Position numbers and translations under genes: made by a program. The notes under the pieces are model-generated. The model did not search any database. It saw only the letters and a list, made by a program, of their open reading frames with translations, and had not been told where the DNA came from. Of a stretch of DNA of 64,000 bases, positions 9,961-24,317 are shown piece after piece. Origin of the DNA: Lachnospiraceae bacterium (GTDB lineage Bacteria > Bacillota > Clostridia > Lachnospirales > Lachnospiraceae); assembly GCA_902363835.1 (NCBI GenBank), contig CABJBM010000002.1:248001-312000 (forward strand), read 5' to 3'. Position 1 is the stretch's first letter; each line of letters begins with the position of its first letter.

Positions 9961-9987
9961 ACAATGCCTAATTGAATAGTAACACTC
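9961..9987 (-). promoter_or_regulatory. RAT-like antiterminator site upstream of bglP
   Basis: Read on the minus strand this 27-nt element begins GAGTGTTACT and ends AGGCATTGT, closely matching the RAT before licT. Such elements are bound as RNA hairpins by BglG/LicT proteins. I do not find a GC-rich terminator with a U-run overlapping its 3' side, only an 8-bp AT stem further down. Confidence 0.7.
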
Positions 9988-10009
9988 TTGTTTTGACCTC
10001 TTGTTTGAA

Positions 10010-10852
10010 TCACTTTTTCGTGACACTTGTTATTCTTTCAATGTGAAGCAGTAAATAAATGATTTCATCATTGGAAACCTCCCAGGAATAAGCATCGTAT
10101 AAATACTTTGCAATCTTTACAGCGCATTGATAGCTTTTTTTATAGCGGGTTTTTACTGTTTCCAATAAATCTTCGTCGTTTAATCCGATGGTATCCTTCA
10201 TATGGGTTTTCTGCCGGATAATAAAATACCGGAGATGCACAATAAACCTGGAGTAATATAAGGAGTTTTCATCCAAATTCAATTGGAAATGGTAGTTGAC
10301 GATATCCAGGATCCTGCTGATGATCTCTGTTATTTTCAGGGTATCGCTCATATCCTGGCTTTCAAATTGTGCATTTACAAAATGAAGAGCGATAAAGGAT
10401 GCTTCCTGAGGCGGCAATTTCACTTCAAACCGTTCCTCAATGAGTTTCATTCCCATGATTCCGATTTCATATTCTCTCGGATATAAGTGAGGAACTTCCC
10501 ATTGCAGCGGATTGTCCACATTCTGGCTTTTCCTTGCCCTTTCCATTGCAAAATACAAATGGTCGGCCAGTACAATCAGAATGGAAGCATGAAGCTGTTT
10601 TTCCAATACCCTGGAACCATATTGGACGATTTCTTCCGTGACGGAAACAATATCTTCCGATAAGTTCTGAATCATGGGAGCCAGACGTTTATTGCTGTCA
10701 TTGATGAAAAGCTTGCTGACAGAGGATTCTTCAACCATATCTCCTTTCTTCCGGCCAAATCCGATTCCGGTCCCAAACAATACGACTTCGTTATGCTTCT
10801 CATCGTAGGCAAGAACGATGTTATTATTCAGTGATTTAACAAACTCGAACAT
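10010..10852 (-). CDS. licT: BglG/LicT-family transcriptional antiterminator
   Basis: A 280-aa RNA-binding regulator. The N-terminal CAT RNA-binding domain is residues 1-55 (SLNNNIVLAYDEKHNEVVLFGTGIGFGRK split over the region) and is followed by two PRD domains (about 65-170 and 175-275) with phosphorylatable histidines, for example LADHLYFAMERA and FIALHFVNAQ. It stabilises an RNA antiterminator when beta-glucosides are transported. Its own leader carries a RAT overlapping a terminator, so it should control itself and bglP-bglA. AGGGAGGTG precedes the start. Confidence 0.95.
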   Translation of the reverse strand: MFEFVKSLNNNIVLAYDEKHNEVVLFGTGIGFGRKKGDMVEESSVSKLFINDSNKRLAPMIQNLSEDIVSVTEEIVQYGSRVLEKQLHASILIVLADHLYFAMERARKSQNVDNPLQWEVPHLYPREYEIGIMGMKLIEERFEVKLPPQEASFIALHFVNAQFESQDMSDTLKITEIISRILDIVNYHFQLNLDENSLYYSRFIVHLRYFIIRQKTHMKDTIGLNDEDLLETVKTRYKKSYQCAVKIAKYLYDAYSWEVSNDEIIYLLLHIERITSVTKK

Positions 10853-10923
10853 AAAACACCTCCCTTCTTGATAAAACTTTCCTTTTAAATTATTTATAGG
10901 TAAAAATAACTAAAAAATGAAAT

Positions 10924-10980
10924 AAAAAAAATCACCAAATACTGATATCCCCTATTATGCGGACATTTGCATTTGATGAT
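10924..10980 (-). terminator. LicT-controlled leader terminator
   Basis: Minus-strand stem of 12 pairs between 10980-10969 and 10942-10931 (with two G-U pairs), followed by a run of Ts at 10930-10924. Its 5' arm overlaps the 3' end of the RAT by four bases (10977-10980), the classic mutually exclusive arrangement of BglG-type antitermination. Confidence 0.8.
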
Positions 10981-11003
10981 GCCTGATCGAATCAGTAACA
11001 CTC
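10977..11003 (-). promoter_or_regulatory. RAT antiterminator site in the licT leader
   Basis: The minus-strand element begins GAGTGTTACTGATTCGATCA and continues GGCATCA, the typical RAT sequence bound by LicT-type proteins. It lies about 18 nt after the -10 box of the operon promoter and just before the leader terminator. Confidence 0.85.
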
Positions 11004-11020
11004 ACTATTAACTTGTCTTC

Positions 11021-11049
11021 ACTATAACATTTATTCGTCATATTGTCAA
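11021..11049 (-). promoter_or_regulatory. Promoter of the licT-bglP-bglA operon
   Basis: TTGACA (11049-11044), 17 bp, TATAGT (11026-11021) on the minus strand: a near-consensus promoter, consistent with constitutive initiation and control by antitermination. Confidence 0.9.
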
Positions 11050-11060
11050 TATCATGGATT

Positions 11061-11390
11061 CTAAAATTTGTCCGGCGGCTTTGGCCCTCGATATCTGTTT
11101 TTTCCGTATCCACGTCCCTGGGTTGCCCCGTTCAGTTCTGCAATATGCGGTCCGTGGGGGATGTGCCCGGGAATTATCTCCATAGCGGGAATATTCCAGA
11201 TAACCCAATGGTTGTATGCCGGAATGGGATGTCCCATATCATCCATTATAACAGCCAGGGACCTGGCATTTTCATCTATGGATAATACATGGAGTTCTGG
11301 TGAAATATCTTCTCCGCGCCCTGTATATTGAATCGGTATGATTGCTTCGTTTTCAAATGCCGGGCTGGTTATGATCAGTTGGTTTTTCAT
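11061..11390 (-). pseudogene. YbhB/YbcL-type PEBP protein, C-terminally truncated
   Basis: 109 residues of a phosphatidylethanolamine-binding-like protein (Raf kinase inhibitor-like). YTGRGEDISPEL, VIMDDMGHP and HWVIWNIPA are conserved, as is GKNRYRGPKPP. Family members normally run to about 155-160 residues, continuing after GPKPP with a C-terminal strand and helix. Here the frame ends at GPKPPDKF and the licT promoter begins within 15 nt. A deletion joining the gene to the bgl promoter region probably removed the C-terminus. It could still fold, but I treat it as broken. Confidence 0.75.
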
Positions 11391-11517
11391 ATTTTCATCC
11401 TTTCCTGATTAAGAGTCTGCAAACCAAGAGCTGTGCGGATCAGAATACAACACCGTATTCCTCTAAAAGCTGGTCCGGAATGAGAGATCACGGCTTTATG
11501 ATTCTTCCGCCCATATT

Positions 11518-11829
11518 TCACTCTTCCTCATCAAATGCTTCCAGTGCGATGGGAAGGGCCTTCACAACCCCATTTCCAACAGCGGGCAATCCTACCAGAA
11601 TACTGCTGATAATTTCTTCTCTTGATGCCCCAGTTGCTTTTGCCATTTTAACATGAAAGGGCAATCCGCTTTCCAGGCCCACAGCAGCCATCACCGCAAG
11701 GTAGGCAAGCTCCTTTGTCTTTTTATCCAGTACGCTTGCGCTGTCCAGTTTTAGTACCATTTCCATCCAGGCCTTTTGCATGGCCGGAGCCTCTTTTGCG
11801 AAAGCCTGAAACGATGAACTTACCTGCAT
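11518..11829 (-). CDS. Carboxymuconolactone decarboxylase-family (AhpD-like) protein
   Basis: A 103-aa CMD-family protein. KTKELAYLAVMAAVGLESGLPFH is the family's helix, but the CxxC peroxidatic pair of AhpD is replaced (ESGLPFH), so peroxidase activity is doubtful. ATGASREEIISSILVGLPAVGNG is the second conserved helix pair. The start at 11829 follows AGGAGGTGA; a longer frame to 11868 has no such site. It is last in a TetR-zinc-ribbon-CMD operon, so its partner role is probably linked to the TetR ligand. Confidence 0.85.
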   Translation of the reverse strand: MQVSSSFQAFAKEAPAMQKAWMEMVLKLDSASVLDKKTKELAYLAVMAAVGLESGLPFHVKMAKATGASREEIISSILVGLPAVGNGVVKALPIALEAFDEEE

Positions 11830-11840
11830 GGAATCACCTC

Positions 11841-12092
11841 CTATAAGCTGTTGAAAAATTCTTTCCACGCAGGAAGCCTTTTCATGCTGCTTTCAGCTAT
11901 TTGAGCCGCAGCCTTTTCATCAAATCCCTGAGTCCTGATGATAAAATTAATCATCCCTGCTTTCTTTTCTTCAAACGACTGCATGGAGCCGTCGGGGCGG
12001 GCGCAGTGTATACAATAATCTTTGCTTGTGTCATTGCAGGCAAATTCAGAAGCCTCTTTCATTGGCATACCGCAAGCTATACAAACTTTCAT
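11841..12092 (-). CDS. Small zinc-ribbon protein
   Basis: An 83-aa protein with an N-terminal zinc ribbon: CIACGMPM, then FACNDTSKDYCIHC, giving four cysteines in two pairs. The helical C-terminus (GMINFIIRTQGFDEKAAAQIAESSMKRLPAW) resembles small zinc-ribbon proteins found beside AraC/TetR regulators in clostridia. No enzymatic motif is visible. The gene lies 15 nt after tetR and 11 nt before the CMD gene. Confidence 0.8.
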   Translation of the reverse strand: MKVCIACGMPMKEASEFACNDTSKDYCIHCARPDGSMQSFEEKKAGMINFIIRTQGFDEKAAAQIAESSMKRLPAWKEFFNSL

Positions 12093-12107
12093 TTTATGTC
12101 CTCCTGT

Positions 12108-12683
12108 TTATTTTTTCATTAATTCTAAAAAGGTTTCCATAAGCTCTGGGCCATAACGCTCTAAAACAGGCGCATCCGGCGAAAACAAATCTTTGTTCAG
12201 CAAATAATAATGAATCAATCCCATCCATGTATTAAACAACAAGTGAACAGGAAGATTCTTAATGGTACTGCTTTCACGTTCAATTACCTTGTTAAAATGG
12301 TAGGCAGCAATGGATTGAATATTTGAAAATGTTAATTGGGCTTCCTCCGGCAATAAACTTCTTTCAGCGATAAGCCGGATATAAAATTTTTCGTAGCGGG
12401 CTAAAACATCCAAATGAGCTTTCAGCAATTCCTCAATATTATCTTTTGTCTCTGCTAACCGATGTATCTCTGAACCCAAAACGTCACCAAAATCCTGTAT
12501 CAGGCAGCACAGCAATTCATCCAATGACGGGAAATGAACGAATATTGTGCCATGAGATACACGGGCTTCTTTTGCAATAACAGCCGTTGTAGCTGAAAAC
12601 CCCTGCTCAGCATAAATCTGGTATGCTGTTTCAAGGATTTTTTTTCGAGTATTTTCTTTTTGCAGCTGTCTTTTTGATTTCAC
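12108..12683 (-). CDS. TetR/AcrR-family transcriptional repressor
   Basis: A 191-aa regulator. The N-terminal HTH is typical: TRKKILETAYQIYAEQGFSATTAVIAKEARVSHGTIFVHF. The C-terminal ligand domain is not recognisable. A perfect 14-bp palindrome 20 nt upstream of the start is the likely operator, so the gene should repress itself and the two small genes behind it. Confidence 0.93.
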   Translation of the reverse strand: MKSKRQLQKENTRKKILETAYQIYAEQGFSATTAVIAKEARVSHGTIFVHFPSLDELLCCLIQDFGDVLGSEIHRLAETKDNIEELLKAHLDVLARYEKFYIRLIAERSLLPEEAQLTFSNIQSIAAYHFNKVIERESSTIKNLPVHLLFNTWMGLIHYYLLNKDLFSPDAPVLERYGPELMETFLELMKK

Positions 12684-12702
12684 ATGATGACCTCCAACTC
12701 AG

Positions 12703-12716
12703 TGAGTATATACTCA
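12703..12716. promoter_or_regulatory. TetR operator candidate
   Basis: TGAGTATATACTCA is a perfect palindrome immediately upstream of the TetR gene, where the promoter should be. Size and symmetry fit TetR-family dimers. Confidence 0.7.
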
Positions 12717-12975
12717 TTATATTTTATTTTTAATAAGTTGTCAAGATATGATGATTAGAAATAAATTCAAATAACGCGATACCTGTTCACTTATAAAGGC
12801 GGCCTTTGGTACAGATGTTTTATCACTGCACACAAAAAGCCGCCGTAACTTATTATCGTAATGTAAATCTATCAATGAACACTTCTGTTATGAGAAAAAC
12901 CCAAAAAAATAAGAAGCTAAAATTTTCTCCGGCTCACTGACCTCTTGTTGCAAAGACATGAAAAAACAACCGGAA

Positions 12976-13446
12976 TTACTCATGATCAATCCCCAGTTCT
13001 GATTTTATTTTTTCATACCTTGCTTTCTCAGCCGCCTTAACATCAAACAGCGGATTATATAAGCAATGCTGCAAGACATCAGCATCCTTCAACACTTCAT
13101 CAAACGGTGACTGTGTGACCGCTTTGCTGCTGTGGTTATATATGGCACTGCAAATCATATCAACTTCATTTTCAGCAAAGATCTTCATGTCATCAAGAAT
13201 TTCTCTTGCCATAATCGAGCCCTTATGTGCATGTTCCTTTGTATCCATGGCCGAATATGAATAAATATCATGAAGCATACCGGCGATTACTGCCAATTCA
13301 GCATTTTCATTTCTTTTTAATGCGATCAATGCACAAGCCTGTGAAACACCATACAGGTGCAGATAACCGCATCTTCTTTCAGCGGTATCTTTCATGGCTA
13401 AAAGCACAGCATCAACATGTTCACGGACTTTTTCGATTCGATTCAT
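12976..13446 (-). CDS. HD-domain phosphohydrolase-like protein
   Basis: A 156-aa HD-superfamily protein. Metal ligands appear as H in YLHLYGVSQ, the HD doublet in GMLHDIYSY, H in KEHAHKGS and the later aspartate in LKDADVLQH. These proteins hydrolyse phosphate esters, often nucleotides; the substrate is unknown. It is preceded by GGGGGAAGAGG and lies 29 nt after the metallo-hydrolase gene, in the same transcript. Confidence 0.88.
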   Translation of the reverse strand: MNRIEKVREHVDAVLLAMKDTAERRCGYLHLYGVSQACALIALKRNENAELAVIAGMLHDIYSYSAMDTKEHAHKGSIMAREILDDMKIFAENEVDMICSAIYNHSSKAVTQSPFDEVLKDADVLQHCLYNPLFDVKAAEKARYEKIKSELGIDHE

Positions 13447-13475
13447 ACCTCTTCCCCCTGTTCCCTGACAAATAA

Positions 13476-14282
13476 TTACAGCTCAATACTCAATCCTACA
13501 CCTACTTCTTTTACATCAACATATTTCATCATTTCAGCTTTCGCTTGCAGCGATACGCAATGGCAGGGATACAATGTGCCAGACAATGTATTTTTTAAAT
13601 ATTGGATCGTATTACTTAAACGGCAATCGCAGTCAAACAAATGAAAACCGCCTAGTACCCCCGCAACCCTGCCGCAATTGCATCTTTGTTTTGAATATTC
13701 TACTATATTGCAGATCCCGCTGTGTGAACAGCCGGTGATAATAAAAATTCCTTCTTTTGTATTACATACCAAGGCTGAATCATCAAAAACAAGATCATCT
13801 GCCGTTTTGCCGTCTATAACAGTTGTTCCTATTTTGCGGCGCTTTTCAAAATCATTGAAAGCCGGAACTTCACCTAAAAATACGCAGTTATCTGAAATCC
13901 TATATGGTTTAGTTGCGGGAACATAATTACACATCTTTGATATTTCCTGTTCCGAATAGGGGGAACCTATATTTTCTGTTCCTTCTGATTTCGGCTGAAA
14001 ACATAAAGGGTGGGCAATCAACCGGATCTTTGACAAATCAATTTCTTCTTTTAAATGCACTAAGCCATTGGTATGGTCATTATGGCCGTGGGATAAAACA
14101 ATGTCTGTGACAGAATTCAAGTCTATTCCCATGGCGTTGGCATTTTTAATCAGAATGTCAGAATACCCGGTGTCAAATAATATCTTTCTGTCATCGATTT
14201 CAATATAGTAACTGACAGCAGGTTCACCAAAGTAATATTGATCAATATATGTATTATTATCTAATAAAACTTTTATTTTCAT
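13476..14282 (-). CDS. MBL-fold metallo-hydrolase
   Basis: A 268-aa metallo-beta-lactamase fold protein. The metal-binding motif SHGHNDHTNGL is at about residues 64-74, with IITGCSHSGI near 183 supplying the next histidine. It resembles the cytoplasmic branch often annotated as a dihydropterin-related phosphate synthase, but that name is not evidence of function. The ribosome site is weak (AAATTAAG). It precedes the HD protein. Confidence 0.9.
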   Translation of the reverse strand: MKIKVLLDNNTYIDQYYFGEPAVSYYIEIDDRKILFDTGYSDILIKNANAMGIDLNSVTDIVLSHGHNDHTNGLVHLKEEIDLSKIRLIAHPLCFQPKSEGTENIGSPYSEQEISKMCNYVPATKPYRISDNCVFLGEVPAFNDFEKRRKIGTTVIDGKTADDLVFDDSALVCNTKEGIFIITGCSHSGICNIVEYSKQRCNCGRVAGVLGGFHLFDCDCRLSNTIQYLKNTLSGTLYPCHCVSLQAKAEMMKYVDVKEVGVGLSIEL

Positions 14283-14359
14283 CTTAATTTTCCACCAGTC
14301 AAATATGCTTTTTAGTGAATTTATTATACTGTACCATCACTAAATGATATAAAAGATAA

Positions 14360-14380
14360 GGAAGGGGAAGTACCCCTTCC
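14360..14380 (-). terminator. Intrinsic terminator after the DUF1905 gene
   Basis: GGAAGGGG (14360-14367) pairs perfectly with CCCCTTCC (14373-14380) across a 5-nt loop. On the minus strand it is followed by a T-rich stretch. Confidence 0.65.
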
Positions 14381-14442
14381 TCAGGCTGCAGACAAACTAT
14401 ATTTTTTAATTTTACTTTACGCTGCTAAATCAGAATGCTTAA

Positions 14443-14754
14443 CTAAACCCAAATCATAATTTTCATATCTTTATCAATTACAATATTTTCTTTTTTTCTG
14501 ATTTTTGCTTTAAGTGGAAGCAAGTAAGTATCTTGCTTTGTGTCAAACCAGATGGCAGTTTGCCATTCGCTGCTACCAACTTTTGCTGTTACTTTCATTC
14601 GTCCCCAGCCTTCTTCTAACCATTTAAAATTGTCTCTTATTTCTATGGACATTTCTTTTGGAAGCGAAACAAATGTCCATCCACACATATCTGCTGACGA
14701 TGAATATTGATAAGCTTTTGCTGAAAACTCATATTTCATTCCTTGACTTTCCAT
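14443..14754 (-). CDS. DUF1905 domain protein
   Basis: A 103-aa protein that is essentially one DUF1905 domain: GWTFVSLPKEMSIEIRDNF, GWGRMKVTAKVGSSEWQTAIW and YLLPLKAKIRKKE are its usual blocks. It is a small beta barrel of unknown role, frequently found alone in Firmicutes. The ATG at 14754 is favoured (GAGGAG 9 nt away) over a GTG at 14763. It is followed by its own terminator. Confidence 0.85.
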   Translation of the reverse strand: MESQGMKYEFSAKAYQYSSSADMCGWTFVSLPKEMSIEIRDNFKWLEEGWGRMKVTAKVGSSEWQTAIWFDTKQDTYLLPLKAKIRKKENIVIDKDMKIMIWV

Positions 14755-14855
14755 TTTGTGCACTCCTCAATAATTCCGATTTAATAAATTATATCATGTA
14801 TTTATGTGAAAGAACAGTATTGGATATTTATAAGCATAGTCCCCCTTCGTGTCTT

Positions 14856-15505
14856 TTATAATAAAGAAGCAGCCTCCTGGTCAAGTATAAGCATAAAATT
14901 AGGATGTAATTTCAATATGCTGGATGGAAATGTATTTTGTATTTCAGAATCCACCAACTGCTTTACTGCCTTTGCTTTGGCTTTCCCATTTACGATCATA
15001 ACCAGCTGTTTTACTTTCATTACCGCTACGGCTCCCATGGTAACGATCTGAGATGGCCTGTTCTCACCAAATGCCTGGACCAGGTCCGGATACCAGGGAT
15101 AGTCCTCTTTTACCTCTATCATATAGGTTCCCTTAGTGAAATCAGCAGCCACCGGCATATTGGCGCAGAAGTGACCGTCGCCTCCAAGTCCGATCATCAT
15201 CAGGTCAAGCCCTCCGTGGGATTGGATCATTCCATCAAAATCAAGGTAATTTTCATAATTTAATTCATGCAGATTCTCGTCCCGAATTCCTGCCGGATCT
15301 AAAAACTGTCTTTTTAATTCATCTACGGTAACTCCTCTGCCGCCTTTATTTATTTCAAAATTATCGAAATTATAAAAATGAACATGATTGAAATCATCAA
15401 TGTTTTCTCTGATTTGAGGGGCAGCCATCTCATAAACTCTCACTGGAGTTGAACCGGTTGTATTTTCTGCATTGTCCCTTTACTCGTCTATCCTTAATTT
15501 GATAC
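14856..15505 (-). pseudogene. Glucosamine-6-phosphate deaminase-like protein, N-terminus lost
   Basis: The body of a NagB-type isomerase is intact for about 195 residues: FYNFDNFEINKGGRG and LMMIGLGGDGHFCANMP match the family's catalytic blocks. The N-terminal strand is missing. In frame upstream, NTTGSTPVRVYE is recognisable (normally LATGSTPVGVYE), but a TAA lies at 15482-15480. A GGAGGTGA ribosome site survives at about 15512-15519 with only a few degenerate codons behind it. About 30 residues have been deleted or scrambled, so the gene is probably dead unless an internal ATG is used. Confidence 0.75.
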
Positions 15506-15643
15506 GGCTATCACCTCCATCAGCAATCAACCTGCATTTTCCGGAATTTCAGATTCCTTGGTTTAAGATTCCCTGTTTCAAAACATTATACCTGCACATC
15601 CATGTGTTGTCCAATACTTCATAGATTTTTGCCTGTATATGAT

Positions 15644-15688
15644 AAAAATGCTGCAGTGACAAGAGCTTTTGTCCAATGCAGCATTTTT
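15644..15688. terminator. Strong terminator after the lacI-type gene
   Basis: AAAAATGCTGCA (15644-15655) pairs perfectly with TGCAGCATTTTT (15677-15688), with GACAA/TTGTC extending the stem inside. A and T runs on both sides would make it work in both directions; on the minus strand it ends the galactoside operon. Confidence 0.85.
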
Positions 15689-15718
15689 CCAGGGGATATT
15701 GTCCATTCCGCCCAATGA

Positions 15719-17629
<1,911 letters not shown>

Positions 17630-17633
<4 letters not shown>

Positions 17634-19327
17634 TCACTTTCCTCCATATCCGGATATTCTTTTAGTAATTGCAGAAAAACACAGGATGTCCAGGAAAAGG
17701 CGGGATCATCATAGCCCTTTCCGCTTACCGGATCATAATTTTCCGCCATCAGTCCAATAGGTGCAAGCTTTACGAACTTCTCAGCAAGCCGCCTTGCAAA
17801 GCCTTCATAGCCGTTTTCCCGCAAAGCATCCAGCATAATATAGGTCACTGGTGCCCATACCGGCCCAAGCCAATATCCCCCTTCCTTATAACAGGGGCTT
17901 AAAGGGCTTTCCGTGCACAATCCATAAGCAGCCTCAAACCGTTCCTCCAAATCCAGGACCATCCGGTCAAGAACTTCCTTTGGAAAGCGGTATCCAATAA
18001 CCACCGGCAAATATAACAGCAGGCTGTCCCCCTGGGTAATGGTCTGCCCGTCAGCAGCTGCGCGTGCAATGAACTTCCTTCCATTATATAATCTCTTCAT
18101 CAAAGTGTCAAAGAGCCTGTCTGCAATTTCTTTTAAATACTTTTTATCTTCCTCTTTGCCAAGCTCTTCTGCCATACCGCTTAAAATATCCAGCTGGCGG
18201 ATCAGATAAGCCGCAAGATCCGGCGCCTCTACCGGCACCCCCTGATGAAATACAGAGGCGTTGTCCCAGCCGGAATCATTTCCGTGATTGTATTCCGGCA
18301 AGGCCCCTTCCCTTTTGATGCGGCAATTGACCCAGTATTCCGCTACTTTCTTAAAGCTTTCATAGGATTCTGCCAGTCTTTCCTTTTCTCCAAAGTAGGG
18401 GTTGTTCTTTCTCATTTTCTGAAAGGTCCAGGCATGGATGGGCGGCTTACAGCAGCTGTAGGAATAAAACCTGTCATTGACATAATCCGGATAACAGCCG
18501 CTTGTATCCTGTATCCCATAAAAGACCTTTAGCTGGCTGTAAGCCAGTTCCGGCTGTTCATAGCTTAAGGGAAGGGCAGAAAAGCAATTATCCCAGCTCC
18601 AGATATTAAACATCCAGTTCTTGGAGCTGTACATGGATGGCTCTTTTAATACTCCTTCGCTGCCAATAAAATTAGCCCAGGAAAGGTAAGAGGCAAGGGC
18701 GGTCTCTTCCTGGTATACCCCGGGAATATGGGGCATGGAAGCTTTCCAGCTTCCATACTCATCCTTTAGTTCCTTTAATACCTTTTCAAAGGGCGGGTAT
18801 TCCCTTTTCTTCCAGACCGTGCGGTAATTTTCAAGGACAACATATCCGCCTTCCTCTTCCGGTGTAAACAACATGCCGGCCCCTTCTGTTCCCGTCATCT
18901 TCCAGGTCCCGCGGCTTTCTCCCTTTCCCTTTACCACCGTAAAGAGGATCCTTCTTTCTTTGGAATATAAGGTATGCTCCCATTGATTGGTGCCATAAGG
19001 AACCAGGCTGTCGTATTTTCCACCCAGGGCTTTTAAATAAAAGGACATACCCCTAAGCTCTATGTGTATCGTATTTTCTTCTCCAAACACTATGGAAACC
19101 CTTCTGTTTTCCTCTTCCTTATGGCGGAATACAAGCAGAGTTTCTGTGGCTTCTGCTTCAATGGAAGACCTTTCTGTTTCCGGGAATGAGATCTCATAAA
19201 TATTGGATACGGCCTCGTCTCCCCCGTGAAGGTCCCTTAAATACCATGGGCCGCTGTTTTCTTCTTCTGAAATGGCAAAATAGGAACCAAAGCGGCTGAA
19301 AGGAATTTTCCTCATATCAAATTTCAT
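17630..19327 (-). CDS. MGH1/GH63-type (six-hairpin) glycoside hydrolase
   Basis: A 565-aa protein with an N-terminal beta domain (about 1-180) and an alpha/alpha-toroid catalytic domain (about 200-560). WSWDNCFSALPL, GCYPDYVND, NHGNDSGWDNASVF and GGYWLGPVWAPV are the glucosidase/trehalase-like (GH63/GH37 clan) blocks; the aspartate in GNDSGWDN is the expected acid. There is no signal peptide, so it acts in the cytoplasm on imported oligosaccharide. It follows the lacZ terminator and precedes the transporter with a 4-nt overlap. Confidence 0.85.
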
Positions 19328-19409
19328 AATTTGTCTCCTATTGAATCAAGGGGATATGCCTGCATATCCGGTTGAAGCCCCATGAAGCGGGGCACGCTGT
19401 TGAAAAACT

Positions 19410-19441
19410 CAAGGTTGAAAGATACTTTTCTTTCAACCTTG
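19410..19441 (-). terminator. Terminator between lacZ and the GH63-type gene
   Basis: CAAGGTTGAAAG (19410-19421) pairs perfectly with CTTTCAACCTTG (19430-19441). On the minus strand a T5 run follows three bases later, so it may be an attenuating rather than absolute stop, lowering expression of the three genes behind it. Confidence 0.7.
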
Positions 19442-19491
19442 CTCTTTATCTTCATGTCTTTTACAATTGCAGCAACCTGGATAAGATCTTC

Positions 19492-23374
<3,883 letters not shown>

Positions 23375-23378
<4 letters not shown>

Positions 23379-24280
23379 TTCTTTTTCCCCTCCTTTACTT
23401 CCGTTTCATAGAAGACCCATGCGGAAGAGGATTTAAACACAATTGAGGTTAAAATCAGTATTACGATAAACATAATCCATGCATTGGCACTGGCATACCC
23501 CAGCTTATGATGCTTAAAGGCGTTGTTGTACACAAACATTCCATAGAAGTAGGTGGACTTTAAAGGCCCTCCTCCTGTGAGCAGCAGTACCAGGGTCAAT
23601 TGCTGCAAAGCGGATATTAAAGAGGTTATTACATTAAATAATATGGTCGGCGTTATGATGGGTATGGTAATCTTAAAGAACTGCGCCACCTGGCTGGCTC
23701 CGTCTAAGGAAGCCGCCTCATATAAATCCATGGATATGTTCTTAATGTCCGTATAAAATATCAGCATCATGGTGCCAACACCCCAGGCACTTGCCATAAC
23801 AATTGCAAAAAGTGCCCATGCCGGATCTACAAGCCACTTTGGTCCTTTGATTCCTATGAGGGACAAAAAGTAGTTTAAAATTCCGTAATCTCCGTTTAAT
23901 ATCCATCCCCAGATAATGGAGATTGCAACTCCCGACACCACGGCCGGAATGTAATAAATGGTGCGGAAAACCGTAACTCCTTTTACAGGCTGGGTAATAA
24001 GCATGGCCAAAGCCAGGGCCGTTATCAGATTAAGGGGTACAAATACCGCCGCAAACTTCAGTGTGATTGCCAGAGATTTATAAAACTGAGGGTCCTTTGT
24101 AAACATTTCAATATAATTTCCAAGGCCTATAAAGCTTGGCGTGGAAACAATTGACCAGTTAAAGAAGCTCATCATTAATGACAATAACAGAGGGCCCAGT
24201 GTAAAAACCAAAAATCCCACAATCCAGGGCGATATAAATAAGTAGGGAGTAGCTTTTCGTAATCTTCCTTTTCTTTTCAT
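23375..24280 (-). CDS. Carbohydrate ABC transporter permease (MalF/UgpA type)
   Basis: A 301-aa permease with six helices and a cytoplasmic EAA loop (LYEAASLDGASQVAQFFKITIP). It pairs with the MalG-type permease encoded next. It begins 37 nt after the binding-protein gene in the same transcript. Confidence 0.94.
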
Positions 24281-24317
24281 GTGTCATCCACCTTTTCCAT
24301 GCAACGGGTCTTTGCCC

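Noticed and set aside
12798..12844. GGCGGC/GCCGCC inverted repeat in the gap between the TetR and HD genes
   Set aside because: The stem is only 6 bp with a 35-nt loop and a weak T run; it could be a poor terminator or chance. The rest of 12717-12975 shows nothing else I can support.
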